Source of the DNA: a virus | IMG/VR virus record: IMGVR_UViG_3300047667_000849 | Location: 1-28,774 of that record | Length of the DNA: 28,774 nucleotides | Direction: 5' to 3' (one strand) | Shown here: one piece after another, positions 13,707-20,309 of the stretch | Layout: every line of letters starts with the position of its first letter | Numbering within the stretch: position 1 is the stretch's first letter | The notes under the pieces: generated by a model | The model's database searches: none | What the model saw: the letters and a program-made list of their open reading frames with translations, nothing else | Told to the model about the DNA's origin: nothing | Translations under genes and position numbers: made by a program

Positions 13707-14394
13707 ACTAATTGAATGCCAAGAACAAATAATTAATATATTTGAGAAGCATGCAAACGAAATACAAGAACCAGGCCTAGCAGACTTTAACCAGCCTGAC
13801 AATGGATGGGTAAATCGTGTGTGGGCTAATAATAATGTACGTAGAGCGCACATAGACGTTGTAGATGCACGTGAAAGCAAAGGCTTATGGATGATGCACG
13901 TATGTTGCTTTCCTACACTAGACAACGATGCACCTATATACGGCTTTGATGTTATTGCAGGTAAGAATAAAATGACTGGAGCATTTCATGACTTCAGTGC
14001 TAGTAGTGGCGGCTCTGATCATCCAATGATAGAAGGTTACAGAGAGTCTGTTAAAGATTTTATACCAACTAAACAACGTAAATTACCAGAGTGGGCTACA
14101 AACATCTTTACTGATAGTATGCTTGCCGCAGGCAATGTTCGTACAGAAGAAGAATCTGTTGCTATTATTGAATTAGCACTTGCTAACTTAGATGCATGGT
14201 TTGATGAAGTGCCACAGTTTGAAGGCAATGCAGACAAGTATCAAACATTAGCTGCACAAAATTACTATTGCGAAAATCAGCAAAAAAATCCACACACAGC
14301 TAACGTAATGAAAACTCTTGGTATCTCAGAAACTGACGTTGACACGTTCTGTAGCGACATGTTGTTTCCTAAATTAGATAAATATTCTATATAA
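13687..14394 (+). CDS. pcyX: Ferredoxin-dependent bilin reductase, PcyX-like
   Basis: A 235-residue enzyme of the PcyA/PebS/PcyX family, which reduces biliverdin to phycobilins using ferredoxin. The core APIYGFDVIAGKNKM (about 82-96) followed by GAFHDFSAS with Asp102 matches the family's substrate strand and catalytic-Asp strand. The start is a TTG at 13687 with GGAG upstream, inside the end of ho1. The pairing with ho1 and the divergence from cyanobacterial PcyA point to PcyX, the type described from marine phages of non-phototrophic hosts and reported to make phycoerythrobilin. No phycobiliprotein or lyase gene is present, so the pigment's role is open. Confidence 0.83.
   Translation: MSVIWDKLIECQEQIINIFEKHANEIQEPGLADFNQPDNGWVNRVWANNNVRRAHIDVVDARESKGLWMMHVCCFPTLDNDAPIYGFDVIAGKNKMTGAFHDFSASSGGSDHPMIEGYRESVKDFIPTKQRKLPEWATNIFTDSMLAAGNVRTEEESVAIIELALANLDAWFDEVPQFEGNADKYQTLAAQNYYCENQQKNPHTANVMKTLGISETDVDTFCSDMLFPKLDKYSI
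14377..14384 (+). promoter_or_regulatory. T4-type late promoter, GATAAATA
   Basis: Seven of eight matches to TATAAATA in the last codons of the bilin reductase gene, 23 bases before the ATG at 14408, with the AAGGGA ribosome site between. It separates late expression of the next gene from the ho1 unit. Confidence 0.55.
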
Positions 14395-14407
14395 GGGATA
14401 ATATACA

Positions 14408-15532
14408 ATGCGATTTCAAGATTTTAAATTAGTCGAAGCACCAGGTGATGAAATACCTGCAAAGAAGATGGCAAATGTAAATGTTGCATCTGATACATTC
14501 GACGGCGACGAAGTAAACGATTTACAACAGCAAGTAGCTGACAGAGTAATGCGTGTGCAAGACCCTAGTGTACTACACAGAGTTGAAGCTATCTTACGTA
14601 AAGGCGGCATTACTAGAATCTCAAATGCATACTTCAAACGTGATAGTGATGCAGAAAAGTTTGTTAACAGACTAGCAACAATGATCATCGAACTTGAAAT
14701 CCCTACTAACGATAAGATCGCATTCCTTAAAGAATTTGCAACTAAAAATTGTATTATCCCAGAAAAGATTTTTGACGGCACAGGAACTCCACAGTCAATG
14801 GACACTTGGTTTGATGGTAGTCAAACAGCAAGAACAATGTTTAAGGCTATGATTAACGATCCAGGACTAATTGGTAAGAACGCTGGTGAAGCAGGACCAG
14901 GCGAACTTGCTATTGCTTGTTTCCACAGAAAGATTACAGCTGGTACAGATCCAAAAGCAAGTTATGATTTAAAGTACGGTAGTGACTTGATTGAAGTTAA
15001 AACATCAGCAGGTGGTAAAGGTGGCGGACGTTGGACAGCAATGAACGACTATCCACTAGACACTTACATACGTAGCACAGAAAGCAAAATAGATCCTAAG
15101 AAATGTCCTAAAAGTGTTAGTATGTTTAGATCAACACGTCAAAGTGCAAAGACATTACCTAATATCGTAGACGTATTAAGTGATCCGCAATACTTAAAAG
15201 AAGAAGGCGGACAGCCTATTATGATTGCTGAACAAAAACAGATATTCAAACGTTTATTACAATACGCATATCCAAATGCAGACGATCAATTAATAACTAA
15301 AGCTGCAAGTTCATATCCTAATCATACAACTAAAGATATTGCTCCAGTAGCGTTTGCAAGTTACAAAGCAAAGCAAGACTTTACAAGTATGCTATTAATG
15401 AGAGCAAGTGGTGATAACATTACAACACTACACTTTAATGACTTGGCAGTAGCTGTTGATAAATTCAAACTAGGCGCCTTATACCTCAACGGACAACAAC
15501 GTGGTATGAGTATGCAAGCAACTCTAGTTTAA
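14408..15532 (+). CDS. Protein with PD-(D/E)XK nuclease-like core
   Basis: A 374-residue soluble protein read from a late promoter. The centre has GPGELAIACFHRKI (about 164-177) followed by SDLIEVKTSAGGKGGG (about 193-208). The arrangement of a Glu-bearing helix, then D-x-x-E-x-K with a Gly-rich loop, is typical of PD-(D/E)XK nucleases. The N-terminus MRFQDFKLVEAPGDE resembles the start of several structural proteins of marine T4-like phages, so it may be virion-associated. Exact substrate and family are unknown. No helicase or ATPase motif is present. It ends just before the regulatory region of the curli block. Confidence 0.75.
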   Translation: MRFQDFKLVEAPGDEIPAKKMANVNVASDTFDGDEVNDLQQQVADRVMRVQDPSVLHRVEAILRKGGITRISNAYFKRDSDAEKFVNRLATMIIELEIPTNDKIAFLKEFATKNCIIPEKIFDGTGTPQSMDTWFDGSQTARTMFKAMINDPGLIGKNAGEAGPGELAIACFHRKITAGTDPKASYDLKYGSDLIEVKTSAGGKGGGRWTAMNDYPLDTYIRSTESKIDPKKCPKSVSMFRSTRQSAKTLPNIVDVLSDPQYLKEEGGQPIMIAEQKQIFKRLLQYAYPNADDQLITKAASSYPNHTTKDIAPVAFASYKAKQDFTSMLLMRASGDNITTLHFNDLAVAVDKFKLGALYLNGQQRGMSMQATLV

Positions 15533-15552
15533 CTCCTAACACTCCTTCTCAA

Positions 15553-15573
15553 TTAGTACATTTACTGTACTAA
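15553..15573 (+). other. Perfect hairpin upstream of the curli operon
   Basis: The stem TTAGTACA/TGTACTAA with a five-base loop, no T tract. It lies between the stop at 15532 and the tandem late promoters. A second short palindrome, TTATAC/GTATAA (15581-15596), overlaps the first late promoter. Confidence 0.6.
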
Positions 15574-15591
15574 CTGCCCCTTATACTTTCG

Positions 15592-15599
15592 TATAAATA
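15592..15599 (+). promoter_or_regulatory. T4-type late promoter 1 of the curli operon
   Basis: Perfect TATAAATA, about 98 bases before csgF and inside a small palindrome. Confidence 0.75.
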
Positions 15600-15637
15600 A
15601 CTACCAATGACTTAGTATTTTATTAAATGAGCGATCA

Positions 15638-15645
15638 TATAAATA
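15638..15645 (+). promoter_or_regulatory. T4-type late promoter 2 of the curli operon
   Basis: Perfect TATAAATA, 51 bases before the csgF ATG and 46 bases after the first copy. Two consensus late promoters in tandem suggest strong late transcription of the downstream cassette. Confidence 0.78.
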
Positions 15646-15696
15646 CATATGAGTAATTCGAAACAGAGCGTGAGGGCGTTCGCAACGGAGAAAATT

Positions 15697-16167
15697 ATGA
15701 AAACCACATTTTCCTTTTTAACTGTAATAACGCTGCTCGTTTATACACAAGCAGCAGGCGCAGACTTAACATGGAAGTTTAAAAACCCTGCCTTCCATAA
15801 CGGAAGTGGATACTCTACACACGTATTAAGTGTAGAACAGTTACAGCATAATCGTAAACAAGAATTAAAAAAAGCTGCAGATGCCGAAGCATCAAGAATA
15901 GAACGAGAACTAGACAATTCTGTATTAAACAAGTTTATTAGAAACTTAGAGTCGAGAATATATGCTACACTATCTAAGCAGATGGTTGATAGCATGTTCG
16001 CCGACTGCGGTGATACTTGTGCAAACAGCGGAACAGCAGAGGTCGAAGGTAATATAATATCTTGGATTAAAGATACAGTAACAGGAACGATTACACTTAC
16101 TATAACCGGTGAAGACGGAACTGTTACAGAAATTACAATCCCTGGAATGGGGGAGTTTAATTTTTAG
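15697..16167 (+). CDS. csgF: CsgF-like curli assembly factor
   Basis: A 156-residue exported protein resembling CsgF, which sits on the outer face of the CsgG pore and helps anchor the growing curli fibre. The signal peptide is TFSFLTVITLLVYTQAAGA. The mature start DLTWKFKNPAFHNGSGYST matches the CsgF family hallmark (T-F-x-F-x-N-P-x-F), the part that binds inside CsgG. A charged helix follows (RKQELKKAADAEASR), then the C-terminal strand-rich portion with TITGEDGTVTEITIPG. The ATG at 15697 has CGGAG upstream; an in-frame ATG at 15649 would bury the signal peptide. First gene of the cassette, one base before csgG. Confidence 0.88.
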   Translation: MKTTFSFLTVITLLVYTQAAGADLTWKFKNPAFHNGSGYSTHVLSVEQLQHNRKQELKKAADAEASRIERELDNSVLNKFIRNLESRIYATLSKQMVDSMFADCGDTCANSGTAEVEGNIISWIKDTVTGTITLTITGEDGTVTEITIPGMGEFNF

Positions 16168-16168
16168 T

Positions 16169-17044
16169 ATGAAATTATTAGCCGCCATTGGATTTATATT
16201 CTTTTTAGGTGGGTGTGCAATGACACCTAGTTTACAAGTATTAGAAGAACATGCAACATCGCCTAAGATGCAACCAAGTCCAATTCAAAAGAGAATGGAA
16301 GATGTACCAGTAGTTGATGGTAGGCCTATTACGATAGCTGTTTACGCATTCAGTGATAAAACTGGACAACGTAAGCCATCGGATATGGTAGCAAGTTTAA
16401 GTAGTGCTGTAACACAAGGCTCAGAAGTATGGGTTATAAAAGCATTACAAGATGTTGGACACGGTGCATGGTTTGAAGTTGTGGAACGTGTTGGCATGGA
16501 TAATTTAATAAAAGAAAGGCAACTAATAAGGCAGACAAGAGAAGTTTACGAGAAAGGACTTTCTACAGGTCCAACACTGTTAAAACCAATGCTATTTGCA
16601 GGACTAATCCTTGAGGGAGGAATAGTCGGGTATGATAGCAACACAGCCGTTGGAGGTGTAGGAGCAAGATACTTAGGATTAGGACTACAAACAGAATATA
16701 GGATTGATACTGTTACTGTAGTAATGCGCCTAGTAAGTGTTAGCACAGGAAAAGTGCTAATGAGTATAGCAACCGAAAAGACAATCGCAAGCTATAGATC
16801 CGGAGCGGATATTTTTAAGTTCTTTGATTTAGGAACTAGATTGGTAGAAACAGAAATGGGATTTTCAGTAAATGAACCTGTTAACTATGCTGTAAGAGCA
16901 GCTGTAGAGCAAGGTGTTATAGAACTCATTTACGAGGGAGAGCGTAAGAAACTCTGGAAGTTTAAACCACCTGTTTCTAAGAAAGAAAACAATAATAATA
17001 AAAATACAACACCTGAAGTTCATGAGAGTATAACTTCAGAATAG
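16169..17044 (+). CDS. csgG: CsgG-like curli export lipoprotein
   Basis: A 291-residue homologue of CsgG, which forms the nonameric outer-membrane channel of the type VIII (curli) secretion system. The lipoprotein signal is MKLLAAIGFIFFLGGC with acylation at Cys16. Family blocks are ITIAVYAFSDKTGQRKPSD, AWFEVVERVGMDNLIKERQL, LFAGLILEGGIVGYDSNTAVGG, RYLGLGLQTEYRIDTVTV and TGKVLMSIATEKTIAS. The start at 16169 lies one base after csgF; an in-frame ATG at 16109 inside csgF is rejected because it hides the lipobox. The C-terminus ends in an Asn/Lys-rich tail. CsgE, CsgC and CsgD are not seen nearby. Confidence 0.95.
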   Translation: MKLLAAIGFIFFLGGCAMTPSLQVLEEHATSPKMQPSPIQKRMEDVPVVDGRPITIAVYAFSDKTGQRKPSDMVASLSSAVTQGSEVWVIKALQDVGHGAWFEVVERVGMDNLIKERQLIRQTREVYEKGLSTGPTLLKPMLFAGLILEGGIVGYDSNTAVGGVGARYLGLGLQTEYRIDTVTVVMRLVSVSTGKVLMSIATEKTIASYRSGADIFKFFDLGTRLVETEMGFSVNEPVNYAVRAAVEQGVIELIYEGERKKLWKFKPPVSKKENNNNKNTTPEVHESITSE

Positions 17045-17055
17045 GGGGCAAATAT

Positions 17056-17751
17056 ATGAATAAATTTATTTTATCAATACCAATGCTTTTTTTAATGGCT
17101 GCGCCTACCTTCGCTAACGATATCTATATTGCACAAATTGGAGACAATTTGGATTTAGACATTGTTCAAGACGGTAGTAACAACGTTATAGGTACTAGTA
17201 CAACTGATGTAACACTGGATGGAGACGACATGACATTTAGTATAACTCAGCAAGGAGATTCTAATACTATAGCGGCTGTAATAAAAGGCAACAATTACAC
17301 AGGAACCTGGAGTTTCGTAGGTAACAGCAATACTGTTGATATGCTATGTGATTCGATCTCAGGCACAAGCTGTGAAACAGTAACAGCAAACATTACTACT
17401 AATGGTAGTAACAACGACTTTACAATCTATACCGGCGAAAGTGCAGATGCTCAAGGATTAGTAGCAAACTTTACAATTGACGGCGACGGTAACACGGTAA
17501 CATCAAATGTTGACGGAACTAGTGTAGCACTAACATTGGTGAGTGATAACTCAGCAAGTGCTGCTGCATCAGGCAACACATTTACAATTGATATAGATGG
17601 TAATGGCGATGTACTAGGACATACTATTAATATGGACGTGACAGGCGGCGGGAGTACTTATAATATTACTCAAAGCGGCATCGGCGACAATATGATAGAT
17701 GCAACGTTTAGCGGTGATAACCAAAATGTCGATATTACACAATCTGATTAA
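17056..17751 (+). CDS. Curlin-repeat protein 1
   Basis: A 231-residue exported protein with curlin-type repeats, a candidate substrate of the CsgG pore. The signal peptide is FILSIPMLFLMAAPTFA; the mature protein begins NDIYIAQIGDNLDLDIVQDG. Clear x-I-x-Q-x-G-x-x-N repeats lie at both ends (FSITQQGDSNTI, YNITQSGIGDN, VDITQSD). The middle repeats are degenerate and Asn/Thr/Asp-rich (TTNGSNNDFTIYTG, FTIDGDGNTVTSNV). It has few charged basic residues, fitting an amyloid subunit. The start follows AGGGGGC. Its 3' end overlaps the FecR gene by 26 bases. It cannot be told from sequence whether it plays the CsgA or the CsgB role. Confidence 0.88.
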   Translation: MNKFILSIPMLFLMAAPTFANDIYIAQIGDNLDLDIVQDGSNNVIGTSTTDVTLDGDDMTFSITQQGDSNTIAAVIKGNNYTGTWSFVGNSNTVDMLCDSISGTSCETVTANITTNGSNNDFTIYTGESADAQGLVANFTIDGDGNTVTSNVDGTSVALTLVSDNSASAAASGNTFTIDIDGNGDVLGHTINMDVTGGGSTYNITQSGIGDNMIDATFSGDNQNVDITQSD

Positions 17752-18880
17752 CCCAGGCATAGTATTTTTATGCGTGGTCCTTTCCAGTCTACCGGCACTG
17801 GCTAATACACCTAATGCAGGTGCAATTGGCTCAATTCAAGGCTCCGGTGTACTTGAAAGGGAAAACCAGGTTATTACAGGAGGCACGGGCGTCTCAGTGC
17901 AAAGTATGGATACGGCTGTTACCGCTAAAGGTAAAATGCGTATTGACTTTGTAGACGATACCCGTGTCGATCTTACTGATCACAGCAGACTAATAATTGA
18001 CGAGTTTGTGTATGATCCAGCAAACGATATAGGTTCAATAAGTTTAAAAGCGTCATTAGGAACAGTGAGATACGCTAGTGGACAAATTGCAAAAAGATAT
18101 CAACAAAACGTAAAAATTAGAACACCAAGCGCAACCATCGGTGTGCGTGGCACAGACTTTATTATGCTTGTAGACGAAATAGGCGGAACTATGGTAACAT
18201 TATTACCTAGTTGCGATACATTAGGTACATGCATTACAGGAGAAATTAGTGTAGAAAGTGATACTGGATTCGTTATTATGAATCAAGCATTCCAAACTAC
18301 TATAATTAAATCTTCTTATTCAAGACCAAGTAAGCCTTTGATATTAGACTTAGACGAAAAGGACATTGGCACACTATTAATATTAAGAAAACGTGGCCCT
18401 TACCAGGAAGAAGAAGTTGCAATATTAAAAAGACAAAGAGCACAATTTGAATTCCTAGACGTAGACTATTTAGACTTTGATGATCTTGACACAGATGCAC
18501 TTACAGACAGCATCAAAGATATTTGGGTAACAGATCTAATGCGTGGATCAGATTATTATCTTGGCGAACTATTATATGATATGATAGATCAGCTTAATCT
18601 ACAGTTGGCAAGGTTATTTAGGAATGAACTAGACAAACAAAATGAACAATTTTTTACAGATCAAAGATTTGGAACTGATCCAACAACTAGAGTTACATTA
18701 GAAAAATCAGACCCTAACTGGGTAGTATCTAGAACTGACGTAGGTGTAGTTAATATTTTTCAACTAACCCTGTCGCAAGAAAGCGGATATATAATAAACA
18801 TGGAGCAGCAAGGCGAATCAATATTAGACTACAGACTTGGTGCTGGCACTAATGCAATTGATATAAGGCAATCACAATGA
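17726..18880 (+). CDS. FecR-domain protein with C-terminal curlin-like repeats
   Basis: A 384-residue exported protein. The ATG at 17726 gives a full signal peptide (IVFLCVVLSSLPALA, cleavage after residue 26); the upstream in-frame ATG at 17699 does not. About residues 40-165 form a FecR domain: GVSVQSMDTAVTAKGKMRIDF, HSRLIIDEFVYDP, LGTVRYASGQI and the hallmark TPSATIGVRGTDF. An acidic helical middle follows. The last 30 residues (IINMEQQGES and NAIDIRQSQ) read like two curlin repeats, matching the ends of its neighbours. FecR domains act in the periplasm as ligand sensors or scaffolds, often beside CHASE2 cyclases. It overlaps both curlin genes, so production is likely coupled to them. Confidence 0.88.
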   Translation: MSILHNLINPGIVFLCVVLSSLPALANTPNAGAIGSIQGSGVLERENQVITGGTGVSVQSMDTAVTAKGKMRIDFVDDTRVDLTDHSRLIIDEFVYDPANDIGSISLKASLGTVRYASGQIAKRYQQNVKIRTPSATIGVRGTDFIMLVDEIGGTMVTLLPSCDTLGTCITGEISVESDTGFVIMNQAFQTTIIKSSYSRPSKPLILDLDEKDIGTLLILRKRGPYQEEEVAILKRQRAQFEFLDVDYLDFDDLDTDALTDSIKDIWVTDLMRGSDYYLGELLYDMIDQLNLQLARLFRNELDKQNEQFFTDQRFGTDPTTRVTLEKSDPNWVVSRTDVGVVNIFQLTLSQESGYIINMEQQGESILDYRLGAGTNAIDIRQSQ

Positions 18881-20052
18881 AAATTACCGGAACACATCTA
18901 GGAGTATTAGTTATAGTATTATACTTTACAGCACAATCCTGTATGGCCAATGATATTTACATCCACCAGGCTGGTGATAACATCGACTTGACTATCGTTC
19001 AAGATGGTGATAACAATAAGATAACTGGTTCGGGTGGAAGGGCTCTAGTGAGTGGTAATAACACAAGCACAACCTTTACACAAACAGGTGACAATAACCA
19101 AGTGTGGTCGTATATGAGTGCTGACAATGGACAACAGACAGTTACACAAACAGGCAATACTAACTATGCTACGTCAGACTGTCACGGCAACAACTGTTCA
19201 ACAACCATTACACAAAATGGTAATAACAATGCGGCAAATTTAGAATTTGGTAACGGCGGCGATTACAATAACACTGGTACAATTACACAAGACGGTAACT
19301 ACAATGCGGCTGGTATGGAAGCAAATGGTGATGACAATACCTTTGTTATAGATCAAGACGGCAATAATAATAGTATTGGAGGGATTACCAGTGCGCCAAT
19401 TACTGGTGATGACAACACATTATCAATAACACAAGATGGTGACTACATGGCTTTTGAAGGACATCTTATAGGTAGTAATAATAGTTTAACATCATTTCAA
19501 GGCGGTGGCGCTAATAGTAGTTTTATTCGTGTTAGTACAGTTGGTAGTAACAACACAGGCAACCTACGTCAAGGTAAGAAGATGGACGGGTCAGTTGATG
19601 GTAATGACAGCGGTAACCATGAACAATACGTAACAGTAGTTGGTGATGGTAATACTGTTGATACGTCACAGGTAAACAGTAACGGTGCAAGTTCAGATCA
19701 TCATATGGCACACGTTATAACAGGTGACGGCAATACACTAAGCCACTTGCAATATGCAGATAAGAAAAAACAAGGCTTCATTGAAATAACAGGCGATGAC
19801 AATACAGTTACACTTGAACAAAGAAATAGTTCAAATCACTTTGCAGACATAGTATTGACTGGAGATGATCATACAGTAACTGGTGTACAACGTGGTGGTG
19901 CCAACGCACATAACTTCTCGGTTGACTTAACTAACTCCGGCGGTGCATACACTGTATCAACTACACAAAACTCAAGTACAGCACAAACTTACAGCCTAAC
20001 AGGTAGTTGTACAAATGCTAACGGGTGCGGCATAGTAGTAAATCAATACTAA
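18877..20052 (+). CDS. Curlin-repeat protein 2 (large)
   Basis: A 391-residue exported curlin-type protein, about twice the usual CsgA length. The signal peptide ends SCMA; the mature start NDIYIHQAGDNIDLTIVQDG is almost the same as in curlin protein 1, so the two are paralogues. The first half holds a ladder of repeats (TFTQTGDNNQ, TVTQTGNTN, TITQNGNNN, TITQDGNYN, VIDQDGNNN, SITQDGDY). The second half is more degenerate with GDGNT/GDDNT turns and ends VVNQY, similar to the CsgA C-terminus. It is rich in Asn, Gly, Thr and Gln and has two CxxxxC pairs. It overlaps the FecR gene by four bases. It is likely the main fibre subunit. Confidence 0.9.
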   Translation: MKITGTHLGVLVIVLYFTAQSCMANDIYIHQAGDNIDLTIVQDGDNNKITGSGGRALVSGNNTSTTFTQTGDNNQVWSYMSADNGQQTVTQTGNTNYATSDCHGNNCSTTITQNGNNNAANLEFGNGGDYNNTGTITQDGNYNAAGMEANGDDNTFVIDQDGNNNSIGGITSAPITGDDNTLSITQDGDYMAFEGHLIGSNNSLTSFQGGGANSSFIRVSTVGSNNTGNLRQGKKMDGSVDGNDSGNHEQYVTVVGDGNTVDTSQVNSNGASSDHHMAHVITGDGNTLSHLQYADKKKQGFIEITGDDNTVTLEQRNSSNHFADIVLTGDDHTVTGVQRGGANAHNFSVDLTNSGGAYTVSTTQNSSTAQTYSLTGSCTNANGCGIVVNQY

Positions 20053-20068
20053 GAAAGGTATAAAACAG

Positions 20069-20290
20069 TTGAACGTTTATACACACGGTAATTTTACGTT
20101 TGAAAATCGCAACAATAAAAGCGTATTGTATAAAGACGGCCGCATACTATTTTTGGGCAATCCATGGTGCGGCATATTAGAATTCTTACATGCAACTAAT
20201 AATGCACCCGAAGTAAGAGAAATGTTTAAGGCACAACTAGAGCAACGTGAACAATTAAGATACAAACTTCAAGAACAATCAATCCAGTAA
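20069..20290 (+). CDS. Small protein of the curli block (73 aa)
   Basis: A 73-residue soluble protein with a TTG start at 20069 and AAAGG upstream. The N-terminal half is strand-rich (NVYTHGNFTFENRNNKSVLY, then GRILFLGNPW). The C-terminal half is a Glu/Gln/Arg helix (REMFKAQLEQREQLRYKLQE). It has no signal peptide. It is not recognised. Its place between the curlin genes and the cyclase suggests a link to that system; the start codon and exact function are uncertain. Confidence 0.6.
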   Translation: MNVYTHGNFTFENRNNKSVLYKDGRILFLGNPWCGILEFLHATNNAPEVREMFKAQLEQREQLRYKLQEQSIQ

Positions 20291-20297
20291 GATAGAA

Positions 20298-20305
20298 AAT
20301 AAATA
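20298..20305 (+). promoter_or_regulatory. Possible late promoter, AATAAATA
   Basis: Seven of eight matches to TATAAATA, but it ends only four bases before the cyclase ATG, so transcripts from it would lack a leader. The gene is more likely read through from the tandem promoters at 15592-15645. Confidence 0.25.
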
Positions 20306-20309
20306 CAGT

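Noticed and set aside
13149-14394. Evidence that the phage infects cyanobacteria
   Set aside because: ho1 and a bilin reductase occur in cyanophages, but no photosystem, phycobilisome or carbon genes are seen, the reductase resembles PcyX, and other content fits phages of heterotrophic marine bacteria.
14416-14805. Minus-strand frame opposite the PD-(D/E)XK protein gene
   Set aside because: Composition is that of a shadow frame and the plus-strand gene has a promoter, ribosome site and nuclease motif.
17726-18880. FecR protein as an iron-citrate regulator
   Set aside because: No FecI sigma factor, FecA receptor or iron genes are near; only the domain name is shared.
18950-19450. Short tandem-like DNA repeats suggesting a CRISPR array or satellite
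   Set aside because: The repeats are the codons of curlin repeats (x-I-x-Q-x-G-x-x-N) in one open frame; unit lengths and sequences vary and no spacer pattern exists.
17056-20052. Curlin-type proteins as tail fibres or adhesins of the virion
   Set aside because: Sec signal peptides, the NDIYI-Q mature starts and the adjoining csgF-csgG favour export through CsgG. Virion proteins are not normally made with Sec signals.
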